From: Chitinophagales bacterium
GTDB taxonomy: Bacteria; Bacteroidota; Bacteroidia; Chitinophagales; Chitinophagaceae
Assembly (NCBI GenBank): GCA_015654695.1
Contig: JAATGJ010000037.1
Location: 1-42,397 of the forward strand
Length of the DNA: 42,397 nucleotides
Reading direction: 5' to 3'
This document shows positions 8,555 to 16,771 of this stretch, one piece after another (position 1 is the stretch's first letter; every line of letters begins with the position of its first letter). A program made the position numbers and the translations under genes. The notes under the pieces were generated by a model. The model worked only from the letters and a program-made list of their open reading frames with translations. It did not search any database and had not been told where the DNA came from.

Positions 8555-11500
8555 TGCTTACGAAGATTTATAATAACATGATGCTTCAACGATATACCGG
8601 CTTTACGCTTTTATTCTGTATTTGTTTCTCTGTTCTCCCTGCCCAGGAAGTAAAAAAAGAAACAAAACAGGTAAGGGTCAGAATTGATTCTGTTTTTAAC
8701 CGGAATGATTCTTTAATGACGATACTGGCTGGTGGCAAAACATCGGGATTGCAGCCGGGTTTGTTTATCAAATGTTTTTCCGCTTTCAGGGAAGTGGACG
8801 GAGCTGAGGTATCTTCAAAAGAAATTGGTTTTGGAACGATAATAGAATCGGGCAGTAATTATGCCGTATGTTTTATTTCTCTTTACAATAATCAACAAAT
8901 GGTGGAACAGGGGGACCATGTGGCGCTAAACGTCAGCCTTCCGGCTCTGTCATTTGAGAGTTTGCTTTACGATGTTTCTTTGAATGCGATACAATTTGTG
9001 GATTTTAATAAAAAACCTTTTTTTGATATCAATGATTATATAGGGTCTGCCAGCAAGCCATTGGAAGACTCTATAAAAAGTAAAATGACAGAAGACCTGC
9101 ACCTGACCTACGAAGAAGTGAAGGACAGGAAGGGCCTTCCTGAATCAATGTTACGGGTAATGGAAAAAGGAAGGTTTAAGGGAAAAAACGGCATGCAGGT
9201 TTTGCGGGATGCCACCGTCAATGATCTCAACAATTTTTTATTGTATGCAAAAACATATCCTGCAAAATACACCGGGAACGTTTACCGTCTCAGCGAAAGT
9301 TTTTCCGGTTGGGTGATAAGCAACAGTCCTTTCACCGCCGCGGAAGTAAAACAGGCATTAATGCCCTGGTATAAGAACAAGACTGAATTTTCAGGGAGAA
9401 TAAAAGAGTACAAAGAATCAATTTTAATAGAAGGGCATTGCACTTCTTTCGGCGAAGATGCTGTTGCTCTCGCTGAGAATAACAAAATGGCTGAAGCGAA
9501 CCAATTAATGCAGTTTGCGATGGCGGTGGCAGGTGAAATAAAAGATACTGTTGGAAAAGCCTCCCTTCTTGTCTCAGCCGCACAGATATACCAGGACCAG
9601 GAAAAATATAAAGAGGCTATTGCAGAATGTGAAAAAGCAATGGCAGCGGCTCTTTTGTGTACTGACAGCAGGAATAAGATATTCCCGGAGTGCAAAAAAT
9701 TTGAAATAGCAGCACTCATAAAAAAAGGCTTTTGCCAGTACAAGATGTCTTTATACAAGGAAGGGCTTCTTACGTTTTCGGAAGCAGAGTTAAGAGTAAA
9801 GAAATACAAACCAGTAATGGTGGCGGAAGACCAGGACTATTATTTACAGAAAATATTTGAATACCAGGGATGGATCAATTATACAAGTGGTGACTATACA
9901 AAAGCGATCGGTAATTTTAAAAAAGCAATACAGATCAATGATGTGATCAATACCTACGATTCCAGGAATAAAAACGCTGCGTATTATAAACGCATTGGAA
10001 ATGTATATAAAGACCAGGGAAATTACAGGCAGGCCCTGGAAGTTTATCTACCGGCTTATGACATATACAACGGTTTAAGTGATGAAATGAACAAATGGCT
10101 GGTACTGCTGGATATAGGGGAGGTACAGTATTATTTGTCTGATTATACTAAAAGCATCCAATACCTTGATGCTGCCGGAACGGCATTGCTGGCGTTAAAC
10201 GAGTATGACTATGCCGGTTATGCCAGTTCGCTGACTGGCAGCAATTATTGGAACATGGGGAAATATGATTCGGCTATTTTTTTTCATAAAAGATCAATTG
10301 AATTAAGAAAGATGGCTGCAAGTAATGCGGGACAGGCATTTTCCTGGAACCAGCTTGGCGAACTATACCAACTGAGCGGGTATAAAAAGGAAGCGCTGGC
10401 GGCCTTTGATTCATCCATTGTGTATTACAGTAAAATACCTGACAAAGCAGGGATAGCAGGCAATTATAACAGTAAAGGCAAAGTACATCTCGCAGATGAA
10501 AGTTATAAAAAAGCTGCGGAGTATTTTGAAAGAAGCAGGGGTAATACCAGTAAGATAACCGTGGAAGCCTTATATAATTTAGCTGACGCCTGGATGATGA
10601 TTGATACAGTGAAGTCGGGGGATTACCTGCTGCAGTGTAAAAAGATCAGCACTGAAACAGGTAATGATATGTATAAATTTTATTCGCTGATCAGCCTGTC
10701 GAAAATGGAATGGCGCAATAATAATGTTAAACTGGCAACAGCATACTATGATTCAGTTGTTATCATGTCGAAGAAATTCGCTACCAGCCAGTCTGAAGCG
10801 AATCGCCTTGATCTCAGCGCTTATGCCTGGACATATAAACTGGAGCCGGATAGCGCGGTAGCCAATTATAAAAAAGCGATAGCGTTACTCGACAGCACTA
10901 ATGTATACGGGGCGACATGGGGAAGGATCAATTTGTCTGATGCACTGATCTCAAAAGGCGAGTTCGCAGAAGCGGAAACGGTTTTATTAAAAGGGATAAG
11001 GATAGCAGACAGCGTTTCGGCAATGATAGCACTTGGGTCGTTGTACAATTCAGCCTCTTTCCTGTATGCGCTGCTGGGTGAGTTTGACAAGGGAATGATA
11101 GCGAACGGAAAGGCGGCAACTGTTTTTATCACTACGGGTAATGATTTCAGGCAAGCCACAACTTTTGTCAACAAAGGATCTTTGTATAAAACTACCGGTG
11201 AATTTAAAAGATCAATAGAAGCATACCTGGTGGCGGATAGTATTTTCAGAGCTGCGGAAACAGGAGAAATGAGAATTACGGTGCTGAATAATATAGGAGT
11301 AACTTATTATAACCAGGGTGACTATCCGAAAGCTATTGATTACTTCAACCGCTCAGCGAAATATTTCAAAGCAGGATTGGTGGATGAAAACTATTTGCTC
11401 AACCGGTCAAATATTGCAGAATGTTATTATTTCCTGAACAGGTTTAGCGAAGCGGAAAAAATATTGCTGGGAACATTTCCATTGGCCCTGGATAAAAATA

Positions 11501-13389
11501 TAAACCGCATAGCCTCTGCTATGGCGCTTACACTTGGTAAAATTTATTTTGATGAAAAAGACTTTACTAAGGCCGGGCAGTACTTAGAGACAGCCAGGGA
11601 TATGAGCAGTAAGAGCGGCGAAAAAACAAAACTGGTAGAATCATTGGTGTACCTGGCGAGGCACAGATCAAATACAGGCAACGAAGCAGAAGCCGAAAGA
11701 TTATTGCAGGAAGCGGTGAAAGTAAGTAAGGAATACAATATATCTTCTTTGTCATGGATCGCTTTTTATGAATCCGGTTTATTGTTTTACCGGCAGAAGA
11801 AGTATGATAAAGCCATTGATGATTTTAAAAATGCAGTCGAGATCATTGAAAAGAACAGTGACAATATATATGGTGGCGAGGAATCCAAAAAGATATACAG
11901 GAACGATGCAAGAAAAGTGGACCTGTACGGGAAATTAGTGGTGGCACTGGCTGAAGCAGGAAAGACCGCTGAAGCGTGGGCTTATGCCAACCGCAGCAAT
12001 ATGACCGGGATAAAAGAATTGATGGGGAGCATGGTCAACCAGACCGGCGATGCAGGTAAGGATGCTGCACTGGAAGAAGCAAAATCTTTATCACAAAAAA
12101 CGGAAGCCTTAGCTAAAAAAGAAGCTGAGCTGAGAGCGAAGCCACAAACAGAACAGGTAGCAGCGCAATTGCAAAGTATCGGGCAGGAAAAGGAAATAGC
12201 TGAAGCAGAGTATATACAATACACGGAAGCCCTGCTCAAAAAATACAGCGACCTGAAAGATAATTTCTACGATAATGTAAACCCGGTTGATTTTGAAAAT
12301 TACAAAGGTCTTTTACCCGCTGATATGGCAGTACTGCTCTATGTTATCAATGATAATAAATTACTCATCTTCTCACTCACTAATGAGAAGCTCGGCATTA
12401 CACCTGTTGAATTAAAAGGAGATATTAGCCAAACTATTCGTGAATATGCGACGTTATTAAAGATACCGGGTAAAGCAAGCGGCACCGGTTCTATTCATGT
12501 TCGTACTACTATTGAAGGAGAAGAAGATAATATTGATGTGTCTAAATTATCGTTTACGGACGTTTCAGAAAAAATGTACAGGCTGGTTATTTCTCCCGTG
12601 GCCGCTAATATCGCCGGCAAAAAGAAACTCTGCATCATTCCCAATGGCGACCTGTCCAATATCCCTTTCCAGGCGATGGGATATAAAATGCCGGATGGCG
12701 TGTTCCGGTTTTTAATAGAAGACCAGATGGTGTTTTATACCAGCCGGATGAAAATATTCGATACTGATCCTCCTGCTTCATTGAATCTTTCCTCTTTTGC
12801 TGTTTTTGGCGTGCCGGATCAAACACTTAAATACACGGAAAAAGAAGCGCAGTCCATAGCCGGCATCATGCACATCAAAGACGGTATGTATATTGAAGGC
12901 AGGGCTACGGAACAACAGGCCAAACAAAGCCTCGTGCAAAAAAAATATGTTCACTTTGCCACACATGGTATTTTGAATTATACAGAATACAATGACTCTT
13001 ACCTGAAATTTTTGCCATCCGCCGATACATCAGGTGGTAACAACGGCAAACTGACTATTGATGAAATATATAAGCTGAAAATAGAAGGCTGCGAACTGGT
13101 GACATTGTCTGCCTGCGAAACAGCCGTGAGCCGTCAAAAAACAAAAGGATGGAAAATTTCCCCGGCCAATTCTTTGTTGCGTAAAAGAGTAAAGTCGGTA
13201 ATAGCCAGCATGTGGAAAGTGGATGATGAAGCCACCAGTATATTGATGGATGAATTTTACCGTGAGCTGAGTGCCGGGAAAGAGAAGGGCGAATCGCTGA
13301 GGCTGGCGCAGGAAAAGTTAAGTAAGGATACCCGGTACAGCCACCCCTATTTCTGGAGCGCTTTTGTTTTATTTGGAGACTGGCGTTAA
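8554..13389 (+). CDS. Exported TPR-CHAT protease
   Basis: 1611 residues. The ATG at 8554 overlaps the caspase stop (TAATG), but an ATG at 8578 or 8581 places the signal peptide (MMLQRYTGFTLLFCICFSVLPAQ) right at the N-terminus and may be the true start. Residues ~60-280 are of unknown fold. From ~300 to ~1150 there are many tetratricopeptide repeats (for example EKYKEAIAECEKAM, GDYTKAIGNFKKAI, GDYPKAIDYFNRSA). A coiled coil spans ~1170-1235. The C-terminal ~300 residues are a CHAT caspase-like domain with His1471 in HFATHG and Cys1521 in LSACETA, ending in YFWSAFVLFGDWR. CHAT proteases are caspase relatives activated through sensor domains such as TPR arrays. No gRAMP/Cas7-11 gene is nearby. 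Together with the upstream caspase it forms a two-protease operon. Confidence 0.9.
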   Translation: MLTKIYNNMMLQRYTGFTLLFCICFSVLPAQEVKKETKQVRVRIDSVFNRNDSLMTILAGGKTSGLQPGLFIKCFSAFREVDGAEVSSKEIGFGTIIESGSNYAVCFISLYNNQQMVEQGDHVALNVSLPALSFESLLYDVSLNAIQFVDFNKKPFFDINDYIGSASKPLEDSIKSKMTEDLHLTYEEVKDRKGLPESMLRVMEKGRFKGKNGMQVLRDATVNDLNNFLLYAKTYPAKYTGNVYRLSESFSGWVISNSPFTAAEVKQALMPWYKNKTEFSGRIKEYKESILIEGHCTSFGEDAVALAENNKMAEANQLMQFAMAVAGEIKDTVGKASLLVSAAQIYQDQEKYKEAIAECEKAMAAALLCTDSRNKIFPECKKFEIAALIKKGFCQYKMSLYKEGLLTFSEAELRVKKYKPVMVAEDQDYYLQKIFEYQGWINYTSGDYTKAIGNFKKAIQINDVINTYDSRNKNAAYYKRIGNVYKDQGNYRQALEVYLPAYDIYNGLSDEMNKWLVLLDIGEVQYYLSDYTKSIQYLDAAGTALLALNEYDYAGYASSLTGSNYWNMGKYDSAIFFHKRSIELRKMAASNAGQAFSWNQLGELYQLSGYKKEALAAFDSSIVYYSKIPDKAGIAGNYNSKGKVHLADESYKKAAEYFERSRGNTSKITVEALYNLADAWMMIDTVKSGDYLLQCKKISTETGNDMYKFYSLISLSKMEWRNNNVKLATAYYDSVVIMSKKFATSQSEANRLDLSAYAWTYKLEPDSAVANYKKAIALLDSTNVYGATWGRINLSDALISKGEFAEAETVLLKGIRIADSVSAMIALGSLYNSASFLYALLGEFDKGMIANGKAATVFITTGNDFRQATTFVNKGSLYKTTGEFKRSIEAYLVADSIFRAAETGEMRITVLNNIGVTYYNQGDYPKAIDYFNRSAKYFKAGLVDENYLLNRSNIAECYYFLNRFSEAEKILLGTFPLALDKNINRIASAMALTLGKIYFDEKDFTKAGQYLETARDMSSKSGEKTKLVESLVYLARHRSNTGNEAEAERLLQEAVKVSKEYNISSLSWIAFYESGLLFYRQKKYDKAIDDFKNAVEIIEKNSDNIYGGEESKKIYRNDARKVDLYGKLVVALAEAGKTAEAWAYANRSNMTGIKELMGSMVNQTGDAGKDAALEEAKSLSQKTEALAKKEAELRAKPQTEQVAAQLQSIGQEKEIAEAEYIQYTEALLKKYSDLKDNFYDNVNPVDFENYKGLLPADMAVLLYVINDNKLLIFSLTNEKLGITPVELKGDISQTIREYATLLKIPGKASGTGSIHVRTTIEGEEDNIDVSKLSFTDVSEKMYRLVISPVAANIAGKKKLCIIPNGDLSNIPFQAMGYKMPDGVFRFLIEDQMVFYTSRMKIFDTDPPASLNLSSFAVFGVPDQTLKYTEKEAQSIAGIMHIKDGMYIEGRATEQQAKQSLVQKKYVHFATHGILNYTEYNDSYLKFLPSADTSGGNNGKLTIDEIYKLKIEGCELVTLSACETAVSRQKTKGWKISPANSLLRKRVKSVIASMWKVDDEATSILMDEFYRELSAGKEKGESLRLAQEKLSKDTRYSHPYFWSAFVLFGDWR

Positions 13390-13415
13390 TTATTTTAATA
13401 TGCGGGCAATAAAAA

Positions 13416-13433
13416 ATACCCCGCTACGGGTAT
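13416..13433. promoter_or_regulatory. 18-bp palindrome upstream of the metalloprotease gene
   Basis: ATACCC (13416-13421) and GGGTAT (13428-13433) with a 6-base centre are identical in arms and spacing to the site before the caspase gene, and both are followed within four bases by AAACCGG. A -7-like sequence TACTTTG (one base shorter than consensus) ends at 13461, 36.5 bp from the palindrome centre, against 38.5 bp in the caspase promoter. Probable binding site of one common regulator; the regulator is not in this window. Confidence 0.6.
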
Positions 13434-13497
13434 AGAAACCGGTAAATAGTTTGATACTTTGCAATATGTTTTTACATCACAATTAAAATTTAGCATA

Positions 13498-14823
13498 ATG
13501 AAGAAGGTTATTTTAGTCATGTTGATAAGCTGTTTCGGTACCAGCTTGCTGTTTGCCCAGCAGAAGCCAAAGCGGCAAAAATGCTCAGTGGACATGCTGG
13601 GTTTTTTATCCAAAGGAATTGATACTGCCAAAGCGAGAGGCGTGGCGGATAATTATTATATGTGGGATAACGGGGCGACAATAGTGGTAAAATTTGTAGG
13701 TGGCGGAAGCCCGCTGATGCGCAAAAAAGTAATGGAGTTTGCCAGGGAGTGGGAGCAATATGCTAATGTGAAACTTCAGTTCGTGGCTGATAATACACCC
13801 GCCACTAACATGAGGGTAAGACTGGGCAGCGGGGCTGGTCATAATTCTTATGTAGGTACCTATTGCAACCTGATGCCACAGAATACCCAGACGATGAACC
13901 TGGATACAGCAGACTTTATAGATTATGGTTATTATATGACCCAGCTAAAAGCGAGAATAGCCAGGAAGGATACTGTTATTTATTCCTGGGATCCGGAAAA
14001 ATTCATCGCCGATATTAAAAGCAAGCCAAACATTGTATGGGCATTTACATCCATGAAAGGAACGGTGTTGCATGAATTTGGTCATGCACTTGGATTATTG
14101 CATGAGCAAAGTTTTCCTAACGCCATCCGGTGGAATAAAGCGGATTCTATTTATGAAAAATATGAAAGAGAGCAGGGATGGGATAAGGCTAAGGTGGACG
14201 CCCAGGTATTTGAAGTAAGCGACCAGTTTTATACCAATGGCACTAAATACGATCCTAAATCTATTATGCAGTATGCTATTGATGCTTCTGAAACATTAAA
14301 TGGCTTTTCCGTACCAAGGAATGATGTATTATCTCCGGGAGATAAAATGCTGATAAGTACTTTATATCCCAAAGGCCAGTCAGTATCGGTAAAGGAAGTT
14401 CCCAAAGTATCCGTCACCAACCTGGTGAAGATTGATGTGGTAAATGGTACCGCCACCAAGAAAGGTATTTCTATCTACCCGGTATTTGATATCAAAAGTA
14501 ATTCCAAGCTTGGCCAGGTATATTATGTAGCCCGGCTGGTGGATGAAGATGGCTATTATATAAAAGATAATGATAACAAATTTAACTGGGGCGGCTATGT
14601 AGCTACATACGTTAAAGCGAACCTGTTACCTAATTCCAAACTTAGTTATAATAAGTTATCTCAAAAGAACCTTGAACTGTTCCTGCCTTATTCCGAAATA
14701 CCGGCATTGAATGGTAAAAAAGTAACTATTGAATTTACCGTGGTGCTGGATGATATTGTAAATGGTCAGTTGGATAAGCTGATGTATTATTCTTTGACCA
14801 AACCCCTGAGCTTACCGAGGTAA
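13498..14823 (+). CDS. Exported astacin-like (M12A) zinc metalloprotease
   Basis: 441 residues from the ATG at 13498; this start gives a clean signal peptide (MKKVILVMLISCFGTSLLFAQ), whereas the upstream in-frame ATG at 13459 lies inside the promoter. The metzincin zinc motif HEFGHALGLLHE has His192, His196 and His202 as ligands and Glu193 as general base; E203 after the third His is typical of astacins. The Met-turn is SIMQYA (Met257). FAREWEQYANVKLQFV upstream is the usual astacin-like strand-helix region. The C-terminal ~150 residues are probably a beta-rich accessory domain. It probably degrades proteins outside the cytoplasm. It is monocistronic, ends at a strong terminator, and carries the same upstream palindrome as the caspase/CHAT operon. 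Confidence 0.9.
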   Translation: MKKVILVMLISCFGTSLLFAQQKPKRQKCSVDMLGFLSKGIDTAKARGVADNYYMWDNGATIVVKFVGGGSPLMRKKVMEFAREWEQYANVKLQFVADNTPATNMRVRLGSGAGHNSYVGTYCNLMPQNTQTMNLDTADFIDYGYYMTQLKARIARKDTVIYSWDPEKFIADIKSKPNIVWAFTSMKGTVLHEFGHALGLLHEQSFPNAIRWNKADSIYEKYEREQGWDKAKVDAQVFEVSDQFYTNGTKYDPKSIMQYAIDASETLNGFSVPRNDVLSPGDKMLISTLYPKGQSVSVKEVPKVSVTNLVKIDVVNGTATKKGISIYPVFDIKSNSKLGQVYYVARLVDEDGYYIKDNDNKFNWGGYVATYVKANLLPNSKLSYNKLSQKNLELFLPYSEIPALNGKKVTIEFTVVLDDIVNGQLDKLMYYSLTKPLSLPR

Positions 14824-14840
14824 TCAATAACCTGATTTTT

Positions 14841-14875
14841 AAAGGGGAACTGGAGCAGCCAGTTCCCCTTTTTAC
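14841..14875 (+). terminator. Rho-independent terminator after the metalloprotease gene
   Basis: The arms AAAGGGGAACTGG (14841-14853) and CCAGTTCCCCTTT (14859-14871) form a perfect 13-bp stem with a five-base loop, followed by a short T-rich stretch. It lies 18 bases after the stop codon. Confidence 0.85.
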
Positions 14876-14911
14876 TTTTAAAATTGTTCCCCTTTTTAGG
14901 TTGAATGACCT

Positions 14912-14919
14912 TATCTTTG
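14912..14919 (+). promoter_or_regulatory. -7 promoter box of tRNA-Pro
   Basis: TATCTTTG matches TAnnTTTG exactly, 59 bases before the mature tRNA 5' end, leaving a 5' leader for RNase P processing. A TTG at 14884-14886 could act as the -33 element with slightly long spacing. Confidence 0.55.
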
Positions 14920-14930
14920 CCGTCCTTTCG

Positions 14931-14988
14931 AAGTTTCGGGAAGTAGTCCCGCTGTATGCAGGACACCGGTAAAAGTTTCGGGAAGTAG
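14931..14988 (+). repeat. 16-bp direct repeat duplicating the tRNA-Pro 5' end
   Basis: AAGTTTCGGGAAGTAG occurs at 14931-14946 and again at 14973-14988, 42 bp apart. The second copy includes the first ten bases of the tRNA gene. The first copy lies in the leader and is followed by unrelated sequence. It may be a scar of an earlier recombination at this tRNA. Confidence 0.7.
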
Positions 14989-15052
14989 CGCAGGCCGGTA
15001 GCGCACCTGGTTTGGGACCAGGGGGTCGCAGGTTCGAATCCTGTCTTCCCGA
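14979..15052 (+). tRNA. tRNA-Pro (TGG anticodon)
   Basis: The acceptor stem pairs CGGGAAG (14979-14985) with CTTCCCG (15045-15051), with discriminator A at 15052. The anticodon loop TTTGGGA within stems CCTGG/CCAGG gives anticodon TGG. The T arm contains GGTTCGAATCC. CCA is not encoded. The 3' half of the gene is the likely integration target of the adjacent mobile element, and the gene remains intact. Confidence 0.95.
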
Positions 15053-15076
15053 CTTAAAGCATATCAAATGCGTTTT

Positions 15077-15116
15077 AATCCCTGTAAAATCAGTTGATTT
15101 ACAGGGATTTTTAATT
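15077..15116 (+). terminator. Terminator after tRNA-Pro
   Basis: AATCCCTGTAAA (15077-15088) pairs with TTTACAGGGATT (15098-15109) in a perfect 12-bp stem with a 9-base loop, followed by a T-rich tract. It lies 24 bases after the tRNA. Confidence 0.75.
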
Positions 15117-15147
15117 TTTCTCCTGTCAAATCATATCAGAAAATAGC

Positions 15148-15202
15148 AATACTCAGGTGAGTAAATCGGTGAGTATTTTCAGGTACATTATTTGTACTCA
15201 CC
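15148..15202. repeat. Cluster of GGTGAGTA boxes between tRNA and integrase
   Basis: GGTGAGTA occurs at 15156-15163 and 15168-15175 (12-bp spacing) and inverted as TACTCACC at 15195-15202. An 8-bp inverted repeat AATACTCA/TGAGTATT (15148-15155, 15170-15177) embraces the two direct copies. The position between a target tRNA and an integrase suggests arm-type integrase or excisionase sites (inference). Confidence 0.5.
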
Positions 15203-15275
15203 CAAACCCCCATAATTCATTGTTGTCCATTTAATTACATCATTTTTTTTGATGCTTTTTGACTGGATTTGAAAT

Positions 15276-15320
15276 GGATTCGAACCTGCGGCCTCAGTGG
15301 GCGAGAAGCTGCGGCCTCAG
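15276..15320. repeat. Inverted T-arm copy and CTGCGGCCTCAG direct repeats
   Basis: Fifteen bases at 15276-15290 are the exact reverse complement of the tRNA-Pro T arm (15027-15041). CTGCGGCCTCAG, itself an imperfect palindrome, occurs at 15286-15297 and 15309-15320. This lies ~70 bases before the integrase start and may belong to the element's recombination site; no attachment core could be confirmed. Confidence 0.45.
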
Positions 15321-15392
15321 GTTCTGAAAGTGCGGACTGACAATCGTGAAGAGTGAAATCAAATCATTTCAAAACCTTTCAAAACAAATTGT

Positions 15393-16667
15393 ATGGAAAC
15401 ACAATCTTTCGGTGTATGCTTCCTTATCAGAAAATGTAAGGCCGACAAAAAAAGAGCAGACATTTATGCCCGCATCACTGTTGATGGAGAAGAAAAAGAA
15501 TTCTCTGCCAAAGAGCAAATTGACACACTCAGTTGGAACAGTGAAAAGGGTATGGTACGTGGTAACAGCATCGCAGTTAAATCAATCAACGATCATTTAG
15601 AAAATATCCGGCTTGCTATTAAAGACAAGTTCCGAAAGTTGCAGGATGCGCATGAGCTCATTACAGCCGAATCAGTGAAGAATGCTTACCTGGGTATTCA
15701 GACACAATTAAAAGGACATAAACTGAAAGAGCTGCTCGCCTACTATAAAAAAATATGGGAACTCAAATTAAAGAATGGTGGGTTTAAAAACTATAAGTCT
15801 ACCATCAAGTACATTGAACTTTTCCTGGACCATAAATATCCTTCCGGTGATGTTTACCTTTCGCAAGTCGGAGGTGAATTCGCTACCAATCTTGAACATT
15901 ATATAAGAACTATACCTCTCAAAGATCATGATCCCTGTAAGGGCAATGGTGTCGGAAAACATATGCAGAGGTTTAAACGAATTCTGAACTGGGCAACTGA
16001 CGATCTGAAATGGATCAGGGAAAATCAGTGTAAGAATTACAGTTGCCCGCTCAAAAAAAGTAAAAGAAAAAAACTGGACATTCATGAGTTAGTGGCTCTT
16101 GAAAGAAAATCATTTACCGATCCAACTCTCCATTATATCCAGGAACTCTTCATTTACTGTTGCTACACCGGGCTGGCATTTGTAGATGCGATGGCGCTTG
16201 CGGAATCGGATTTTGAATGGGAAGCTGATGGAACTGTCTGGTGCAAAATTTACCGTACAAAATCAAATGAACTGTGCGCTGTTCCTATATTAAGATCTGC
16301 TGCAAAGATTTTAAACAGGTACAGGGATGATGCGAAAGAAAAAGGAAGAACAACTATTTTCCCTAAGATTACCAATCAGCACGTCAACGATTGTTTAAAG
16401 ATTATGCAAGCGGCTTGTGAGATCAATACTTACCTGACTTTTCACGTTGCCAGGCATACGTTTGGTAAAACTGTTGCACTCAAAAATGGTATTCCTCTGG
16501 AAACAGTGCAGATGATGATGGGTCATACAAAGATCGCAACCACGCAAATCTATGCGGATGTGGATGAAGAAAAGATCATTAATGATATGGCTGGGCTGGA
16601 AGATAAGTTAGAACGAAAAAGAGAAATTATACTGAATACGCAAAAGACAGAATACCTATATAACTGA
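15393..16667 (+). CDS. Tyrosine recombinase/integrase of the mobile element
   Basis: 424 residues. The N-terminal ~100 residues resemble the arm-DNA-binding domain of Bacteroidota integrases (KADKKRADIYARITVDGEEKEFSAKEQ), then a SAM-like core-binding domain (~110-210) and a catalytic domain (~220-410). Catalytic residues are His351 and Arg354 (HVARH), His378 (GHTK) and Tyr387 (IYADV). The position of the first conserved Arg is Ala262 in CYTGLAFVDA, a substitution in the manner of the CTnDOT integrase, which also lacks this Arg. The ATG at 15393 is preferred over an overlapping frame starting at 15346. It should catalyse integration and excision at tRNA-Pro. A terminator follows. Confidence 0.93.
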   Translation: METQSFGVCFLIRKCKADKKRADIYARITVDGEEKEFSAKEQIDTLSWNSEKGMVRGNSIAVKSINDHLENIRLAIKDKFRKLQDAHELITAESVKNAYLGIQTQLKGHKLKELLAYYKKIWELKLKNGGFKNYKSTIKYIELFLDHKYPSGDVYLSQVGGEFATNLEHYIRTIPLKDHDPCKGNGVGKHMQRFKRILNWATDDLKWIRENQCKNYSCPLKKSKRKKLDIHELVALERKSFTDPTLHYIQELFIYCCYTGLAFVDAMALAESDFEWEADGTVWCKIYRTKSNELCAVPILRSAAKILNRYRDDAKEKGRTTIFPKITNQHVNDCLKIMQAACEINTYLTFHVARHTFGKTVALKNGIPLETVQMMMGHTKIATTQIYADVDEEKIINDMAGLEDKLERKREIILNTQKTEYLYN

Positions 16668-16690
16668 AACCAGGCTTTTATATTTATCGG

Positions 16691-16720
16691 TGGCAGATCT
16701 GAAAAGGCCTGCCATTTTTT
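16691..16720 (+). terminator. Rho-independent terminator after the integrase
   Basis: TGGCAG (16691-16696) pairs with CTGCCA (16709-16714), directly followed by TTTTTT. It separates the integrase from the cargo operon. Confidence 0.7.
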
Positions 16721-16751
16721 ATGAATACAAACGAGTCAGACATATTACCGG

Positions 16752-16759
16752 TAATTTTG
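16752..16759 (+). promoter_or_regulatory. -7 promoter box of the PD-(D/E)XK/Ntn gene pair
   Basis: TAATTTTG matches TAnnTTTG, 12 bases before the ATG at 16772 and just after the integrase terminator. The transcript would have a very short leader. No convincing -33 TTG is seen. Confidence 0.45.
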
Positions 16760-16771
16760 CAGGGATAATAT

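Noticed and set aside
8554-13389. TPR-CHAT protein as part of a type III-E Craspase system
   Set aside because: No gRAMP/Cas7-11 gene, CRISPR array or other cas gene is in the window, and the protein carries a signal peptide.
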